Shown: one piece after another, positions 14,714 through 24,144 of the stretch
Position numbering within the stretch: position 1 is the stretch's first letter
Layout: the number at the start of each line of letters is the position of its first letter
Assembly: GCA_015069195.1 (NCBI GenBank)
Contig: SVJA01000017.1
Location: forward strand, 1 to 39,409
DNA length: 39,409 nt
Direction: 5' to 3'
Source of the DNA: Oscillospiraceae bacterium
GTDB lineage: Bacteria > Bacillota > Clostridia > UBA1212
Notes under the pieces: generated by a model
Told to the model about the DNA's origin: nothing
The model's database searches: none
What the model saw: the letters and a program-made list of their open reading frames with translations, nothing else
Program-made: the position numbers and the translations under genes

Positions 14714-16639
14714 ATGAAGTCTTTAGAAGAATTAAAGGCAATAAAAGAAAAAGCTCTTGGCGATATATATGTTCGTAATGTCAAGGAAGCTACAGGCAGC
14801 ACTGACGGTAAGACAAACGACGGCTACAAATATCACATTATGGTTTGTGCCGGTACAGGTTGTACTTCATCAGGCTCCGCAACTCTTATAAAAGAGTTTG
14901 AAAGATTGATAAAAGAAGTAGGTATCGAGAACGAGGTAAAGATTATTAAGACAGGTTGTTTCGGTCTTTGTGCTGAGGGTCCTATCGTTGTTGTATATCC
15001 TGAAGCAGCTATGTATTGTCAGGTTCAGCCCGATGATGTAGCAGAGATTGTTACACAGCATCTTGTAAACGGTAAGATTGTAAAGAGATTGCTTGAGGGT
15101 GTTGAGAAGTCAGATGACGATGTTGTTACAGAAGAAGACCTCGAAGGTAGCGACTTCTTTAAGAAACAGCAGCGTGTTGCGCTTCATAACTGCGGTAAGA
15201 TAAATCCTGAAAATATCGAAGAGTACATTGCTCATGACGGTTACTTTGCTCTTGCAAAAGCTGTTACTGAGATGACTCCCGATGATGTTATAAATGTAGT
15301 TCTTGATTCAGGCATCAGAGGCCGTGGCGGTGCAGGATTCCCGACAGGTCGTAAGTGGGCTTTCGCAAAGTCCAGTGTTTCTGATAAGAAGTATGTATGT
15401 TGTAATGCTGACGAGGGTGACCCGGGTGCTTTTATGGACCGAAGTGTTCTTGAAGGCGATCCGCACGTTGTACTTGAGGCTATGGCTATCGCCGGTTATG
15501 CTATCGGTGCTGACCAGGGCTACATATATGTTAGAGCTGAGTATCCGATTGCTGTACAGAGATTGCAGATTGCTATAAATCAGGCAGAAGAGTACGGTGT
15601 ACTCGGCGACAACCTTTTCGGAACTGATTTCAGTTTCAGAGTAGAACTCAGACTCGGTGCAGGTGCATTTGTTTGCGGTGAGGAAACTGCTCTTATGACA
15701 TCTATAGAGGGCCACAGAGGTGAGCCCAGACCGAGACCGCCATTCCCGGCCATCAAAGGTCTCTTTATGAAACCTACAATTCTTAACAACGTTGAAACAT
15801 ACGCAAATATTCCTCAGATTATTCTCAAAGGTGCAGATTGGTTTAAATCAATGGGTACAGAGAAGAGCCGTGGTACAAAGGTATTTGCCGTAGGCGGTAA
15901 GATTAAGAATACAGGTCTTGTTGAAATTCCGATGGGTACAACACTTCGTGAAGTTGTATATGATATCGGCGGCGGCATCCCGAATGGTAAGAAGTTCAAA
16001 GCTGCTCAGACAGGTGGTCCTTCAGGCGGATGTATTCCTGCATCTTTGATTGATACTCCGATTGAGTACGATACACTTATCGAAATCGGTTCTATGATGG
16101 GTTCAGGCGGACTTATCGTAATGGACGAAGATACATGTATGGTTGATATTGCGAAGTTCTTCCTTGAGTTTACAGTTGAGGAGTCTTGCGGTAAATGTCC
16201 TCCTTGCCGTATCGGTACAAAGAGAATGTATGATATACTCGAAAAGATTACAAGCGGACGCGGTGAGCTTTCGGATATCGATGATTTGTACGAGCTTGCT
16301 GATGCTATAAAGAATTCAGCTCTCTGCGGTCTCGGACAGACTGCTCCGAACCCGGTACTCAGTACACTCAGATATTTCAAAGACGAGTACATCGCTCACG
16401 TTGTTGATAAAAAGTGTCCTGCCGGCGTATGTAAGGCTTTCATGCACTACAATATTGATGTTGAAAAATGTATCGGTTGCGGTAAGTGTGCAAGAATGTG
16501 TCCTGCAGATGCTATTGTCAGAACAGAGTATATACCGGAAGGTCATAAACTTGCATCTATGGCTATAAATCAAGCTAAGTGCTTAAAGTGCGGCGCTTGT
16601 ATGGAAGGCTGTAAGTTTAATGCGATTATTAAGGAATGA
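14714..16639 (+). CDS. hydB: NuoF/HydB-like flavin and iron-sulfur subunit of hydrogenase
   Basis: The 641-residue subunit binds NAD(H) and FMN. Domains in order: an N-terminal thioredoxin-like [2Fe-2S] domain (CAGTGCTSSGS near residue 44, then GCFGLCAEGP); the Nqo1 flavin domain, with GIRGRGGAGFPTGRKW (near 200) and GEETALMTSIEG (near 330); the [4Fe-4S] motif ESCGKCPPCRIGTKRM; and a C-terminal pair of ferredoxin clusters, CIGCGKCARMCPADAI and CLKCGACMEGCKFNAI. The extra N- and C-terminal cluster domains mark the HydB type rather than complex I NuoF. ATG 14714 follows CGGAGGTG (14698-14705), so the longer in-frame start at 14675 is rejected. It is followed by hydA 13 bases later. Confidence 0.95.
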   Translation: MKSLEELKAIKEKALGDIYVRNVKEATGSTDGKTNDGYKYHIMVCAGTGCTSSGSATLIKEFERLIKEVGIENEVKIIKTGCFGLCAEGPIVVVYPEAAMYCQVQPDDVAEIVTQHLVNGKIVKRLLEGVEKSDDDVVTEEDLEGSDFFKKQQRVALHNCGKINPENIEEYIAHDGYFALAKAVTEMTPDDVINVVLDSGIRGRGGAGFPTGRKWAFAKSSVSDKKYVCCNADEGDPGAFMDRSVLEGDPHVVLEAMAIAGYAIGADQGYIYVRAEYPIAVQRLQIAINQAEEYGVLGDNLFGTDFSFRVELRLGAGAFVCGEETALMTSIEGHRGEPRPRPPFPAIKGLFMKPTILNNVETYANIPQIILKGADWFKSMGTEKSRGTKVFAVGGKIKNTGLVEIPMGTTLREVVYDIGGGIPNGKKFKAAQTGGPSGGCIPASLIDTPIEYDTLIEIGSMMGSGGLIVMDEDTCMVDIAKFFLEFTVEESCGKCPPCRIGTKRMYDILEKITSGRGELSDIDDLYELADAIKNSALCGLGQTAPNPVLSTLRYFKDEYIAHVVDKKCPAGVCKAFMHYNIDVEKCIGCGKCARMCPADAIVRTEYIPEGHKLASMAINQAKCLKCGACMEGCKFNAIIKE

Positions 16640-16652
16640 GAGGTGTATAACA

Positions 16653-18398
16653 ATGGTTAATATTAAAATTGATGGTATTGCACTTCAGGTTGAAGAGGGT
16701 ATAACAATTTTAGAGGCAGCGAAACGCGCTAATATTAAAATCCCTACATTGTGTTTCTTAAAAGACATAAACGAAATCGGCGCATGCCGTATGTGTGTTG
16801 TTGAAATAAAGGGTGCACGTGCGCTCCAGGCTGCATGTGTATATCCCGTAGCAGAAGGTCTTGAAGTTTTCACAAACAGCGAGAAAGTAAGAAAGGCAAG
16901 AAGAGTAACTCTTGAACTTATCCTTTCAAATCACGACAGAAGCTGTCTTACATGTCCCCGCTCTGAAAACTGTGAGCTTCAGACTCTTGCAAAAGAATTA
17001 AATATTAAGGAAATCAGATTCCCTGCACTTGCAGAAAAAGACCCGATGCCGATAGACGATATGTCACCTTCTATCGTTCGTAACCCGAACAAGTGTATTC
17101 TTTGCAGACGCTGTGTAAGTATGTGTAAGAACGTACAGACAGTAAGCGTTATCGACACTATGGAGAGAGGTTTCCGTACAGTTGTTGGCTGTGCATTTGA
17201 TAAAGCTCTCGTTCAGACTCCTTGTGTAGCTTGCGGACAGTGTATCGCTGTATGTCCTGTAGGAGCATTGACAGAGAAGAGTGCTATCGACGATGTATGG
17301 GCAGCTATAGCAGATCCGAAAAAACATGTGGTATTCCAGACAGCACCTGCTGTAAGAGTTTCTATCGGTGAAGCTTTCGGAATGCCTATCGGCTCCAGAC
17401 CTACAGGTAAGATGGTAACAGCTATCCGTATGCTCGGTGTTGATAAAGTTTTCGATACAAATACAGGTGCAGACCTTACAATTATGGAAGAAGGCACAGA
17501 ACTTCTTGACAGAATCAAAAACGGCGGTAAGCTCCCGATGATCACATCTTGTAGCCCCGGTTGGATAAAGTTCTGTGAGCACAATTATCCTGACTTCCTT
17601 GATAATCTTTCTTCATGCAAATCACCTCATCAGATGCTCGGTGCAGTACTTAAGACATACTATGCAGAAAAGATGGGTATAGATCCTGCAAGCATCTATG
17701 TTGTATCAGTTATGCCTTGTACAGCCAAGAAGTATGAGTCGAAGAGAAGTGAAATGAAAGTTAATGACCTTTGCGATGTTGATGCGGTTCTCACAACGAG
17801 AGAACTTGCTCAGATGATAAAAGAGTCCGGTATCGACTTTGTAAATCTTACAGATTCAGACTTTGACAATCCGCTCGGAAATGCTTCAGGTGCAGGCGTT
17901 ATATTCGGTGCTACAGGCGGTGTAATGGAGGCTGCTCTCAGAACCGTAAATGATGTTCTTACCGGTGAAGAAGCTCCTGTTGAGAAGATTGAGTATCACG
18001 CAGTCAGAGGCGTTGAAGGTATAAAAGAAGCTACTGTTAATATTGCCGGCAAAGATATCCGTGTAGCAGTTGCAAGCGGTCTCGGAAACGCAAGAAAGCT
18101 TCTTGACTCTATACGCGCAGGCGAAGCAGACTATGACTTCATCGAAATTATGGCTTGCCCCGGTGGTTGTGTAAACGGCGGCGGACAGATAATTCAGCCT
18201 TCGTCTATCAGAAGCTGGACAGATCTCCGTGCAGTAAGAGCCGCTGCGGCTTATCAGGAGGATTGCGATCTTCCTATCCGTAAATCACATCACAATCCTT
18301 TCGTAAAGGCTCTTTATGATGAATATTACGGAGAACCCGGAAGTGAAAAGGCTCATCACGAGCTCCATACACATTACTATAAGAGGGACAATTATTAA
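16653..18398 (+). CDS. hydA: [FeFe]-hydrogenase catalytic subunit
   Basis: The 581-residue subunit makes or oxidises hydrogen at the H-cluster. The N-terminal [2Fe-2S] domain has TLCFLKD...GACRMCVVEIKG; the His/Cys-ligated [4Fe-4S] domain has HDRSCLTCPRSENC; two ferredoxin-like clusters have CILCRRCVSMCKNVQ and CVACGQCIAVCPVGAL. The H-cluster motifs are L1 TSCSPGWIKFCE, L2 MPCTAKKYE and L3 MACPGGCVNGGGQ. A small-subunit domain closes the protein (NPFVKALYDEYYGEPGSEKAHHELH). All ligands needed for activity are present. GAGAGGTG at 16638-16645 sets the ATG at 16653. Maturation genes hydEFG are not in the window. It probably works with HydB and HydC as an NADH/ferredoxin-linked complex that disposes of fermentation electrons. 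Confidence 0.96.
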   Translation: MVNIKIDGIALQVEEGITILEAAKRANIKIPTLCFLKDINEIGACRMCVVEIKGARALQAACVYPVAEGLEVFTNSEKVRKARRVTLELILSNHDRSCLTCPRSENCELQTLAKELNIKEIRFPALAEKDPMPIDDMSPSIVRNPNKCILCRRCVSMCKNVQTVSVIDTMERGFRTVVGCAFDKALVQTPCVACGQCIAVCPVGALTEKSAIDDVWAAIADPKKHVVFQTAPAVRVSIGEAFGMPIGSRPTGKMVTAIRMLGVDKVFDTNTGADLTIMEEGTELLDRIKNGGKLPMITSCSPGWIKFCEHNYPDFLDNLSSCKSPHQMLGAVLKTYYAEKMGIDPASIYVVSVMPCTAKKYESKRSEMKVNDLCDVDAVLTTRELAQMIKESGIDFVNLTDSDFDNPLGNASGAGVIFGATGGVMEAALRTVNDVLTGEEAPVEKIEYHAVRGVEGIKEATVNIAGKDIRVAVASGLGNARKLLDSIRAGEADYDFIEIMACPGGCVNGGGQIIQPSSIRSWTDLRAVRAAAAYQEDCDLPIRKSHHNPFVKALYDEYYGEPGSEKAHHELHTHYYKRDNY

Positions 18399-18452
18399 TT
18401 AGTCTTATTTTGAATTTGTAACCGGGTACGTAAAAAACGTAGACATACAAAA

Positions 18453-18500
18453 AACAAGGGAATCTGCAGGTTATTAAACCTGGGAGGTTCCCTTTGTTCT
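18453..18500 (+). terminator. probable terminator after hydA (nested hairpin)
   Basis: AACAAGGGAA (18453-18462) pairs with TTCCCTTTGTT (18488-18498), with one bulged T, enclosing a second hairpin CAGGTT/AACCTG (18467-18472 with 18477-18482). The downstream T-tract is poor (TTTGTTCT), so termination may be partial. The rest of the gap to 18641 is AT-rich, and I could not place a promoter in it with confidence. Confidence 0.6.
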
Positions 18501-18641
18501 GTTAAATTGTGTGATAAAATATGTGAGTTTTATCTGCCCCGATGTATTAAAACTTGAATTTAATAATAAAATGTGTTACTGTTTTGTAATCAAAAAGCGA
18601 TTAGACGATTGTAAAAATATTTTATGATAGGAGTATATTTT

Positions 18642-19712
18642 ATGGAAAAATTCGGCTTAGTAATCTTGTTAATCTGTGCTGTAGGTATTGCGATTTTAGG
18701 TTGTTCCGGGAAAACTGAAAATGACGATGGTTATGTTTATGTTACGAAATACTTAAAGCCAGACACTGAAGAAGATTTGTCAGATAAGATTCAAGAAATC
18801 ATTGATAAAAATCCCAACAGAACAATATTTTTCCCTGATGGTACTTACAAAGTAAGTAAACCTATATGTACACCTGCGGATCCTTCAAAAGCTGTATCGC
18901 TTAAACTTTCTTCTTTTGCCATAATAAAGGCAAGTGATGAATGGGATGCTGATGAAGCAGTTGTAAGAATGGGCGGAAAAGATCCATATAACGAAATAAG
19001 ATTTGTAGGAAGCAATTATTCGTTCGAGGGCGGTTATATTGACGGAAACGGAAAGGCTAACGGTATATCTATTGACAGCGGACGCGAAACCGTAATCAGG
19101 GATACATCTATTAAAAATGCAAAGATTGGTCTGCACATAAAACACGGAGCAAACAATGGTTCATCTGATGCAGATGTCTACGGAGTAAACATCATAGGCA
19201 CCGGTAGAACTGATTCGGTCGGTGTTTTGCTTGAGGGCTTTGATAATACATTGACAAATATGCGAATAGGAAATGTTTTTATCGGTGTTGAAGCGAAATC
19301 CGGAGGAAACAGTTTTAAAAATATACACGCACTTTATATGAGTGATTGTACAGATTATAATAACAGCTGCGGATTTTATGATAAGGCCGGAAGTAACTGG
19401 TATGATTTTTGTTACAGCGACCAGTTTGGTATCGGATTCAGACTTTCGGAGTCTACAACAGGTACATTCACTAATTGCTACTGCTTCTGGTACTCAAAAT
19501 CCGAAAAAGAGCATATTGCAGTAAAGTCGGATGGCTTGTTTAATTCTAATTTTACAAATTTCAAAGTTGACTTTAATTTTAAAAATGAATCCGGAGTATT
19601 GCGTAATATTGTTCTTTCTGCTGAAAAAGATGGGGGCGCCGGTTTCTTTTCCAATCTTTCTGTAAATGACGGAATGACTCGTGACAGAACATATAAGAAG
19701 TATGTTAAATAG
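18642..19712 (+). CDS. Lipoprotein with right-handed beta-helix (pectate-lyase-like) fold
   Basis: A signal peptide of 20 residues ends with lipobox ILGC (Cys21), so the 356-residue protein is membrane-anchored outside the cell. ATG 18642 follows AGGAG at 18629-18633; the ATG at 18624 would overlap the ribosome site. Residues about 35-70 (EEDLSDKIQEIIDKNPNRTIFFPDGTYKVSKPI) match the entry motif of pectate-lyase-3/GH28-type beta-helix proteins. The body is rich in Asn, Gly and Ser with repeated strand patterns (GISIDSGRETVIRDTSIKNAKIGLHIKHG, shown in part) typical of parallel beta-helix coils. I could not identify a catalytic triad, so it may bind or cleave polysaccharide. It is a single gene with terminators on both sides. 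Confidence 0.8.
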   Translation: MEKFGLVILLICAVGIAILGCSGKTENDDGYVYVTKYLKPDTEEDLSDKIQEIIDKNPNRTIFFPDGTYKVSKPICTPADPSKAVSLKLSSFAIIKASDEWDADEAVVRMGGKDPYNEIRFVGSNYSFEGGYIDGNGKANGISIDSGRETVIRDTSIKNAKIGLHIKHGANNGSSDADVYGVNIIGTGRTDSVGVLLEGFDNTLTNMRIGNVFIGVEAKSGGNSFKNIHALYMSDCTDYNNSCGFYDKAGSNWYDFCYSDQFGIGFRLSESTTGTFTNCYCFWYSKSEKEHIAVKSDGLFNSNFTNFKVDFNFKNESGVLRNIVLSAEKDGGAGFFSNLSVNDGMTRDRTYKKYVK

Positions 19713-19746
19713 TATTGATTTTTATATATTTAATAGAAGATAAAAA

Positions 19747-19781
19747 GAAAGCGGTTGCTGAAATTTTCAGTAACCGCTTTC
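19747..19781 (+). terminator. hairpin terminator 1 after the beta-helix gene
   Basis: A 15-position stem (19747-19761 with 19767-19781, one G-U pair) has a 5-base loop. The A-rich 5' flank and lack of a good T-run after it suggest that it works with the second hairpin that follows. Confidence 0.6.
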
Positions 19782-19785
19782 GGGT

Positions 19786-19826
19786 AGGGGATGTAAAAGA
19801 ACTTGTGTTTTTTTACATCCTCTTTT
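19786..19826 (+). terminator. hairpin terminator 2, with T-rich tail
   Basis: AGGGGATGTAAAA (19786-19798) pairs with TTTTACATCCTCT (19811-19823), one G-U pair, followed by TTT. Placed directly behind the first hairpin it makes a double stop before the next gene. Confidence 0.65.
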
Positions 19827-19828
19827 AA

Positions 19829-19857
19829 TTGATAATCATTTTGTAGTATGATATTAT
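19829..19857 (+). promoter_or_regulatory. sigma-A type promoter of the linker lipoprotein gene
   Basis: TTGATA (19829-19834) and TATTAT (19852-19857) are 17 bases apart. They stand 33 bases upstream of the GTG start at 19890 and just after the double terminator. Confidence 0.75.
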
Positions 19858-19889
19858 AAAAAAGTAGAATGCATCATGGGAGTGATTAA

Positions 19890-20606
19890 GTGAAAAGATT
19901 TGCCGGAATGTTGCTTTTGATTTCTATAATATTCTTCTGTTTCGGTTGTTCTGTCGATATTGGCAGCGGAACAGACGGATACTTAAATGTTGCTACAAAG
20001 AATCCTGACACTACATATGGTGTCCAAAACGGAGGAGTAACTGATAATAATTCACCGGATGATACCGGAAACTCTGGTGAATCTGACTTGATAAGCGATC
20101 CCACGGATTTGCCTTTGAATACGACAAAACCAAATAATAATCCGGGAACATCGTCGGAAAGTACTGCGAATCCGACTTCGTCAGGTGCGACAAGTTCTCC
20201 GATTATCGGAACTGAATCACCTGCTGCAACTTCCGATTCTGTTTCTACGTCAAAACCCAATGTTACAAATAAGCCTGTTTCTTATCCGACCGTTTCCCCG
20301 ACAGCTCCTCCTGTCATTACACAGGGTCCTAAGGACTATTTTATATTGACTCTTGATAACGGCGGTGGAGGCGGATATGTATATATAAATCAAAGCGTGG
20401 ATAGTGAAACCGGTGAGCCGGGAGCTACAAATGTCGATAAAGGATGGTTTGCTGCCGGGGATTATGTTTCAATATCTGCTGTGCCTTACGAAGGTTGTAC
20501 TTTTGCTGGTTGGAAGTGTGGCGATGATGATATAAATCCGAGTGCCGATTATACATTTGTAATGCCTGAGAGAGATTATCCGCTTACAGCAGTATTTGTT
20601 TTTTAA
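19890..20606 (+). CDS. Lipoprotein with Ser/Thr/Pro-rich linker and C-terminal repeat-type domain
   Basis: The 238-residue protein starts with GTG behind GGGAGTG (19878-19884). A signal peptide ends in FGC with lipidated Cys20. Residues about 25-145 are a low-complexity linker rich in Thr, Ser, Pro and Asn, as used to cross the peptidoglycan. The last 90 residues form a small domain ending AGWKCGDDDINPSADYTFVMPERDYPLTAVFVF (quoted in part as AGWKCG and YTFVMPERD). This matches the signature of InlB B-repeat/'bacterial repeat' domains found on Gram-positive surface proteins. A Gly-rich turn (DNGGGGGYVYI) precedes it. Ligand and function are unknown. The gene has its own promoter and is not linked to neighbours in an obvious operon. 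Confidence 0.8.
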   Translation: MKRFAGMLLLISIIFFCFGCSVDIGSGTDGYLNVATKNPDTTYGVQNGGVTDNNSPDDTGNSGESDLISDPTDLPLNTTKPNNNPGTSSESTANPTSSGATSSPIIGTESPAATSDSVSTSKPNVTNKPVSYPTVSPTAPPVITQGPKDYFILTLDNGGGGGYVYINQSVDSETGEPGATNVDKGWFAAGDYVSISAVPYEGCTFAGWKCGDDDINPSADYTFVMPERDYPLTAVFVF

Positions 20607-20609
20607 TAT

Positions 20610-20638
20610 TTGATAAAATAGTTTTTTTGTGATATATA
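20610..20638 (+). promoter_or_regulatory. probable promoter of fbp
   Basis: TTGATA (20610-20615) is followed 17 bases later by TATATA (20633-20638), overlapping TATAGT at 20635-20640. It stands 36 bases upstream of the fbp start. Confidence 0.6.
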
Positions 20639-20674
20639 GTATCAGTATTAATTGCACGAAAAGAAGGTTTTTAT

Positions 20675-22672
20675 ATGTTTAATTCTAAGCCTATTGAGTT
20701 GAATGATGAGGATTTGCGTTATTTGCACTTGCTCGCAAAACAGTATCCCACGATTGAAAGAGCCAGTTCGGAGATTATAAATCTTCAGGCTATTATGAAT
20801 CTGCCTAAAGGTACGGAACATTTTGTGTCTGATATTCACGGAGAATATGCTTCGTTCAGACATGTTCTGAAAAATGCTTCAGGCGTTATCAAGGATCTTA
20901 TTGACAGGGTTTTCGGAAATACTATGAGAGAGTGTGAAAAAAAAGCACTTGCAACACTTATTTATTATCCGGAAAAGAAGCTTGCTATTGTCGAGAAAAC
21001 TGAAACCGATATAAACGATTGGTACAGAATTATTCTTCACAGAATGATTATAATGTGCAAGGCTGCGTCGTCAAAATATACACGTTCAAAGGTGCGTAAG
21101 GCTTTACCAAAAAACTACTCATATATAATTGAGGAGCTTTTGCATGAGGAAGATACTACTGTCGGAAGTGGTGACAAACAGCAGTATTATGACGAGATTA
21201 TTGAGACGATAATTCGCCTTTACCGTGCAAATGACTTTATAATAGAGATGGCACATCTTATTCAGCGACTTGCAATCGACAGACTTCATGTTATCGGCGA
21301 TATTTATGACAGGGGTCGTGATGCCTGCAAGATAATGGATATGATATCAAATTATCATTCTGTTGACATTCAGTGGGGAAATCATGATATCAGTTGGATA
21401 GGTGCTGCATCCGGCTGCAAGGCGTTGATTTGTAATGTAATACGTATTCAGGCACGCTATGCAAACCTTGATACAATAGAAGAGGCGTATGGTATAAATC
21501 TTATACCACTTGCCACTTTTGCTATGGAAAAATACGAAAACGATCCGTGCGAAAAGTTTATGCCTTCTGTTGCTGAAAATATTTTACTCAGTGAAAAAGA
21601 GATAAGTCTTATTGCCAAAATGCATAAGGCAATTACTGTTATGCAGTTCAAATGTGAGGCTCAGATTATAAAACGCAATCCGAACTTCAATATGGACGAC
21701 AGAATTCTTCTTGAAAAGATAAATTATGAAGACGGCACAATAGAAATTGAGGGGAATAAGTATAAATTAAACGATACCGAGTTTCCTACGATTGATCCGA
21801 AGGATCCGACTGCTTTTACTCCCGAAGAACTTGATGTACTTGAAAAAATAACGGTTTCATTCGTGAAAAATGAAAAACTTCAGAGTCATGTACGATTCCT
21901 GTTCACACACGGAAGTCTTTATACGATTTTTAACTCAAATCTTCTTTTTCATGGTTGCTTACCTATGAACGAGGACGGTACTCTCAAAGAAGTTAATTTC
22001 AGAGGCGAAAAGCTTAAAGGCAGAGCATATTTTGATGCAATAGACAGAACAATCCGTGAGGCATATTTCAATGTCCGCAATGTTGAAGAGAAAAACAGAT
22101 GTCTTGATGAGACTTGGTATATGTGGTGCGGCTGTGATTCACCTGTTTTCGGTAAAGTCAAAATGACTACCTTTGAACGATATTTTATTGATGATAAAGA
22201 TGCTCACAAAGAAACGCGAAATCCGTATTACCTTATGCGAGATAACGAAACTGTTTGTGATGCCATTATGACCGATTTCGGTCTTGATCCGACGTGTTCT
22301 CATATCATAAACGGACATGTGCCTGTTCAGGTTACAAAGGGCGAGAAACCGGTAAAAGCCAACGGTAAGTTGTTCGTCATAGACGGCGGTTTTGCAAAAG
22401 CTTATCAGAAAGTTACCGGAATTGCAGGATATACACTTATTTACAATTCCCACGGTCTGGTATTGGTTTCACATGAGCCTTTTGAATCTGTAGAAGTTGC
22501 GGTACGTGAAGAAAAAGATATCCTTTCTTCAACGGTAGAATATCAGTATTCAAACAACAGAATACTGGTTGCGGATACCGATACGGGCAGAGACATAAAA
22601 AACCGTATATGGGAACTTGAAAAGTTACTTTATACATACAATAAGGGTTTGATAAAAGAAAAGATAATTTAA
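20675..22672 (+). CDS. fbp: Class III fructose-1,6-bisphosphatase
   Basis: This 665-residue enzyme removes the 1-phosphate of fructose-1,6-bisphosphate in gluconeogenesis. Size and sequence fit the Firmicutes class III type (the Bacillus subtilis enzyme is about 670 residues), unrelated to the class I enzyme. The metallophosphatase-like motifs are visible: FVSDIHGEYASF (near residue 50), VIGDIYDRGRDACKIMD (near 205), WGNHDISWIGAASG (near 230) and FTHGSLYTIF. The start follows AAGAAGG. It has its own promoter and is followed 31 bases later by a beta-glucosidase gene. Confidence 0.96.
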   Translation: MFNSKPIELNDEDLRYLHLLAKQYPTIERASSEIINLQAIMNLPKGTEHFVSDIHGEYASFRHVLKNASGVIKDLIDRVFGNTMRECEKKALATLIYYPEKKLAIVEKTETDINDWYRIILHRMIIMCKAASSKYTRSKVRKALPKNYSYIIEELLHEEDTTVGSGDKQQYYDEIIETIIRLYRANDFIIEMAHLIQRLAIDRLHVIGDIYDRGRDACKIMDMISNYHSVDIQWGNHDISWIGAASGCKALICNVIRIQARYANLDTIEEAYGINLIPLATFAMEKYENDPCEKFMPSVAENILLSEKEISLIAKMHKAITVMQFKCEAQIIKRNPNFNMDDRILLEKINYEDGTIEIEGNKYKLNDTEFPTIDPKDPTAFTPEELDVLEKITVSFVKNEKLQSHVRFLFTHGSLYTIFNSNLLFHGCLPMNEDGTLKEVNFRGEKLKGRAYFDAIDRTIREAYFNVRNVEEKNRCLDETWYMWCGCDSPVFGKVKMTTFERYFIDDKDAHKETRNPYYLMRDNETVCDAIMTDFGLDPTCSHIINGHVPVQVTKGEKPVKANGKLFVIDGGFAKAYQKVTGIAGYTLIYNSHGLVLVSHEPFESVEVAVREEKDILSSTVEYQYSNNRILVADTDTGRDIKNRIWELEKLLYTYNKGLIKEKII

Positions 22673-22703
22673 TTTTCAACCGGATAAACGGAGGTATATA
22701 TTT

Positions 22704-24056
22704 ATGGGTTTTCCGAAAGATTTTATATGGGGAACAGCTACTGCGGCATACCAGATAGAAGGTGCTGCATTTGAGGACGGAAGAGGTCTTTCTGTTTGGG
22801 ACAGATTCTCCAATGAATCCGGCAGAACATTTGAAAATCATAATGCAAACGTTGCTTGTGACAGCTATCACAGAATGAACGAAGATATTCATGCGTTAAA
22901 AGAAATCGGCGTGAATGCATACCGTTTTTCACTCAGCTGGCCGAGAATTTTGCCTGAGGGTATCGGTAAAGTAAATGAAAAGGGTATGGAATATTATGAT
23001 AGACTTATAGACAGTTTGCTTGAAAATAATATAAGACCTTTTGTAACACTTTTTCATTGGGATTATCCTCTTGAGTTGTTTTACAAAGGTGGTTTCATGA
23101 ATCGTGATTGTTCAAAATGGTTCGGTGAATATACTCAGAAGGTTGTAGATAGATTTTCAGACAGAGTTTCGGATTGGTTTACCCAGAATGAGCCTCCGTG
23201 CTATTTGTATAACGGCTATCTTAACGGAAGCATGGCGCCGGGAATCAGACTTCCTTTTCCGGACTATGTAAGAGTATGGCATAACAATATGGTTTGTCAC
23301 GGTGAGGCTGTAAAGGTTATCAGAAGTGAAGCAAAACTTAAACCGTCAGTATCGTATGTGGCCTGCGGTGATTTTGCAGTACCTGCTACGGAGACTCCTG
23401 AGGATATTGAGGCTGCCAGATGCAGAAATTTTGAGAGGACTGAAGCTGACAAATATTACTGCGATTATGCAGAGTGTTTTGATCCTGTTGTGCTTGGTAA
23501 ATATCCTAAAAATTATGAGCCGTATTTGCCTGATTATTGGCAGGATGATATGAAGACGGTCGTGCAGCCGCTTGATTATCTTTCTATGAATATCTATGCC
23601 GGTGTGAAGTATCGTAAATCTTCGAATGGTGCTATGTATGAGCCTGTTCCGAATAAAATCGGCAAGGAAGAATCTACGATGCCTATGGCGGTTGTTCCGG
23701 AGTGTTTGTACTGGGCTTCAAGAATGGTACATGAGAGATACGGAATGCCTGTGATGATTTCCGAAAACGGTATTTCGGATAACTCATGGGTATTTACCGA
23801 CGGAAAGGTACATGATCCATTGAGAGCTGATTTCTTAGACCGATATCTTAGCGCTTATAAACGTGCTGCTGACGAGGGGATTCCTGTAAAAGGTTATTTC
23901 TATTGGTCGATGCTCGATAACTTCGAGTGGTGTATGGGATTCTCAAAACGCTTCGGTCTTGTACATGTTGATTTTGAAAGCGGAAAGAGAACAATAAAAG
24001 ATTCTGCATATCATTACAGAGATATAATCAAGTCTAACGGGGAAATATTAAAATAA
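22704..24056 (+). CDS. Glycoside hydrolase family 1 beta-glucosidase
   Basis: The 450-residue protein is a typical GH1 (beta/alpha)8 barrel. The N-terminus FPKDFIWGTATAAYQIEGA is diagnostic. The acid/base glutamate lies in TQNEPP (E163) and the nucleophile in ISENGI (E354); FYWSMLDNFEW near the end lines the sugar site. There is no signal peptide, so it acts inside the cell on imported beta-glucosides such as cellobiose. Without a visible phosphate-binding pattern I cannot say whether 6-phospho sugars are accepted. A CGGAGGTA site sets the start. It is 31 bases downstream of fbp and probably co-transcribed, although no sugar transporter is adjacent. Confidence 0.95.
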   Translation: MGFPKDFIWGTATAAYQIEGAAFEDGRGLSVWDRFSNESGRTFENHNANVACDSYHRMNEDIHALKEIGVNAYRFSLSWPRILPEGIGKVNEKGMEYYDRLIDSLLENNIRPFVTLFHWDYPLELFYKGGFMNRDCSKWFGEYTQKVVDRFSDRVSDWFTQNEPPCYLYNGYLNGSMAPGIRLPFPDYVRVWHNNMVCHGEAVKVIRSEAKLKPSVSYVACGDFAVPATETPEDIEAARCRNFERTEADKYYCDYAECFDPVVLGKYPKNYEPYLPDYWQDDMKTVVQPLDYLSMNIYAGVKYRKSSNGAMYEPVPNKIGKEESTMPMAVVPECLYWASRMVHERYGMPVMISENGISDNSWVFTDGKVHDPLRADFLDRYLSAYKRAADEGIPVKGYFYWSMLDNFEWCMGFSKRFGLVHVDFESGKRTIKDSAYHYRDIIKSNGEILK

Positions 24057-24059
24057 GAC

Positions 24060-24088
24060 TTGCTTTAAATATGTTGATGTGTTAAAAT
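24060..24088 (+). promoter_or_regulatory. probable promoter of secG
   Basis: TTGCTT (24060-24065) stands 17 bases before TAAAAT (24083-24088), which is preceded by TGT, giving an extended -10. The secG start is 57 bases further. Confidence 0.5.
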
Positions 24089-24144
24089 ATCGTCGTTCGT
24101 TTGTCGAATGTGACATCCGAATGATTTTATGGAGGTGCTTAACC

